The translations under genes were made by a program, and so were the position numbers. Source: Bradyrhizobium sp. CCBAU 53351 (lineage in GTDB: Bacteria > Pseudomonadota > Alphaproteobacteria > Rhizobiales > Xanthobacteraceae). Taken from it: a DNA stretch of 64,000 bases. The stretch covers positions 2,011,501 to 2,075,500 of the forward strand of contig NZ_CP030059.1 in the NCBI RefSeq assembly GCF_015291745.1. The letters are read 5' to 3'. Every line of letters starts with the position of its first letter. Positions within the stretch are counted from its first letter, which is position 1. The notes under the pieces are model-generated. The model was not told the DNA's origin, did no database searches, and saw only the letters and a program-made list of their open reading frames with translations. Below, piece by piece: positions 62,661-64,000 of this stretch.

Positions 62661-63896
62661 CTATTTGCCGAGGCTTGCGAGGCGCTGCTCCATCCAGAGC
62701 TGCTCCGCCGACGGCAAGCCCAGCGCGAGCGCCGCTGCGTAGGCCTCGCACGCCGCTTCCTTCTGCCCATTCCGTCCCAGCAGATCGGCGCGAACCGCGT
62801 GATAGGGTGGGAATTTCGCGAAGGCCGCGCCGTCGAGCGTCTCCACCTCCGCCAGGGCTGTGGCGACGCCGGCAACTTCGGCAAGGACGACCGCCCGATT
62901 CAATCGCACGATCGGATCGTCTCGAACGGAGAGCAGGGCGTCATAGAGCTGCAGCACCTCCGGCCATGGTGGAGGTTCGGCGAGGCTGCGGCGGGCACAC
63001 CAGGCCCCGTGAATGGCCGCCTGCAGCACGCGCGGGCGTTGCGACCCGAGGCTCGTGGCGCGGGCAAGATAGCGCTCGCCATCCTCGATCAGCAGCCGTT
63101 GCCATAACATGGGGTCCTGCTCGGACAGCGGCACCATGGCGCCATGCGCATCGAGGCGTGCGGGACGGCGCGCTTCGGCAAAGTTGACCAGAGCGGCCAA
63201 GGCGATCACGTCCGGCTCGTGCGGCAGAAGCTCCGCCAATATCCGCGTCAGGCCCAGCATCTCGGCCGCATAGCCGGCATGAGGTCCTGCGCCGGCCGCA
63301 TCCTCATGCGCCTTGGCATAGGCGACCTCGAGGGTCGACAACACCGAGTTCAGTCGCTCCGGCCACGCCTCGGGTCCCGGCACCTGGAACGGCACGCCGG
63401 CTTCGGCGATCTTGCGCTTGGCGCGCACCAGCCGCTGCGCCATCGTCGTCTCGGCGACCAGGAACGCACGCGCAATCTCGGGGACGGAAAGACCACAGAC
63501 AAGCCGCAAGGTCAGCGCCGCGCGGGCGTCGGGCGTCACCGCAGGGTGGCAGCAGATGAAAATGAGCCTCAGCCTTTCATCGGGAATGAGATTGGCGTCG
63601 TCCGCAAGCGCATCTTCGATCGTCGGCGTTGGCGGTGGCGGCTCGGGGGCCAGTTGCGCGCGGACACGCCGTTGGCGTAGCAGGTCGAGTGCGTGGCGAT
63701 CGGCCACGCGATAGAGCCAAGCCGCCGGATCGCTTGGTGCGCTGGGACTGGGCCACGCCTCGATCGCGCGCGTGCAGGCCTCCGAAAAGGCCTCCTCTGC
63801 AAGATCGAGATCGCGGTAGCGTGCGGTCAGAGCGGCGACAATCCGCGCACCCGATTCCCGGAAAACCTGATCGAAGGGCGATGCATTCACCGGCAT
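62661..63896 (-). CDS. ECF42-like RNA polymerase sigma factor with a C-terminal helical extension
   Basis: The 411-residue protein starts with ECF regions 2 and 4: RYRDLDLAEEAFSEACTRAIEAWPS, AWLYRVADRHALDLLRQRR and LRLVCGLSVPEIARAFLVAETTMAQRLVRAKRKI. The 200-plus-residue C-terminal extension has TPR-like helices (FPPYHAVRADLLGRNGQKEAACEAYAAALALG). This is the plan of ECF42 sigma factors, which lack an anti-sigma gene and use the extension for control. I chose the ATG at 63896; a TTG at 63944 is less likely. The partner DGPF protein gene is convergent. Confidence 0.93.
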   Translation of the reverse strand: MPVNASPFDQVFRESGARIVAALTARYRDLDLAEEAFSEACTRAIEAWPSPSAPSDPAAWLYRVADRHALDLLRQRRVRAQLAPEPPPPTPTIEDALADDANLIPDERLRLIFICCHPAVTPDARAALTLRLVCGLSVPEIARAFLVAETTMAQRLVRAKRKIAEAGVPFQVPGPEAWPERLNSVLSTLEVAYAKAHEDAAGAGPHAGYAAEMLGLTRILAELLPHEPDVIALAALVNFAEARRPARLDAHGAMVPLSEQDPMLWQRLLIEDGERYLARATSLGSQRPRVLQAAIHGAWCARRSLAEPPPWPEVLQLYDALLSVRDDPIVRLNRAVVLAEVAGVATALAEVETLDGAAFAKFPPYHAVRADLLGRNGQKEAACEAYAAALALGLPSAEQLWMEQRLASLGK

Positions 63897-64000
63897 ACGA
63901 ATGGCGACCAACTCTCGGCTACGACCCTGGCGCTCGAATTCCAAGCTCGCATCGCATAGCGGCCCGATCAGGCGCGACTTTCTCGATCGAGACGGGCACC

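Overview
The window is high-GC DNA typical of an alphaproteobacterium, most likely Bradyrhizobium or a close relative in the Nitrobacteraceae. The evidence is the gene content and order (xseB, dxs, tlyA and an RlmD-like gene together), the wealth of CoA-thioester catabolism genes, a ClpS2-type adaptor, and dispersed cattccggg-type palindromic repeats. No rRNA, phage, transposase or CRISPR array was seen. One tRNA is present, tRNA-Gln(UUG).

Positions 1-13,500 are mostly housekeeping. They hold an ECF sigma factor with its membrane anti-sigma factor (cut by the window edge), fabI, a histidine phosphatase, aroC, a class III adenylate/guanylate cyclase and clpS. A fluoride-resistance operon follows on the minus strand: an MFS gene, two CrcB/Fluc subunits and a DUF190 gene. 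I assign a fluoride riboswitch with a transcription terminator to its leader. A DUF1194 protein, a two-repeat hypothetical protein, a crotonase, a nucleotidyltransferase, an exported protein and a Tat-exported nitroreductase-like protein complete the region.

Positions 13,600-19,534 form a catabolic unit. A double-wHTH GntR regulator is divergent from an HMG-CoA-lyase-like gene, a family III CoA-transferase and a three-gene ABC importer. Positions 19,538-32,302 return to core genes: RNA methyltransferases (RlmD/TrmA family and TlyA), a nucleoside deoxyribosyltransferase, dxs, xseB, a histone-deacetylase-like amidohydrolase, a 5'-nucleotidase, an atypical crotonase, an MFS carrier and a DmdC-like acyl-CoA dehydrogenase.

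From tRNA-Gln (32,557) to about 60,100 lies a roughly 27-kb accessory catabolic region. It carries two acyl-CoA synthetases, a CoA-transferase, a two-subunit acyl-CoA dehydrogenase, two thiolases, a crotonase, a nitronate monooxygenase-like enzyme, a flavin reductase-like protein, a molybdopterin oxidoreductase, an Old Yellow Enzyme, a DsbA/HCCA-isomerase-like protein, a GST and an NADPH-quinone-reductase-like enzyme. It also holds four related short-chain dehydrogenases that lack the catalytic tyrosine, two HxlR and one TetR regulator, and carriers. Its layout suggests uptake, CoA activation and beta-oxidation-like breakdown of an unidentified, probably cyclic, carboxylic acid. A repeated dyad, AGTTC-N7-GAACT, sits between -35 and -10 elements in front of three transcription units, with degenerate copies near two, so the region probably forms one regulon.

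The right end (60,063-64,000) has a decayed stretch with a crotonase remnant, then a MATE exporter, a YCII/DGPF-domain protein and, convergent to it, an ECF42-like sigma factor.
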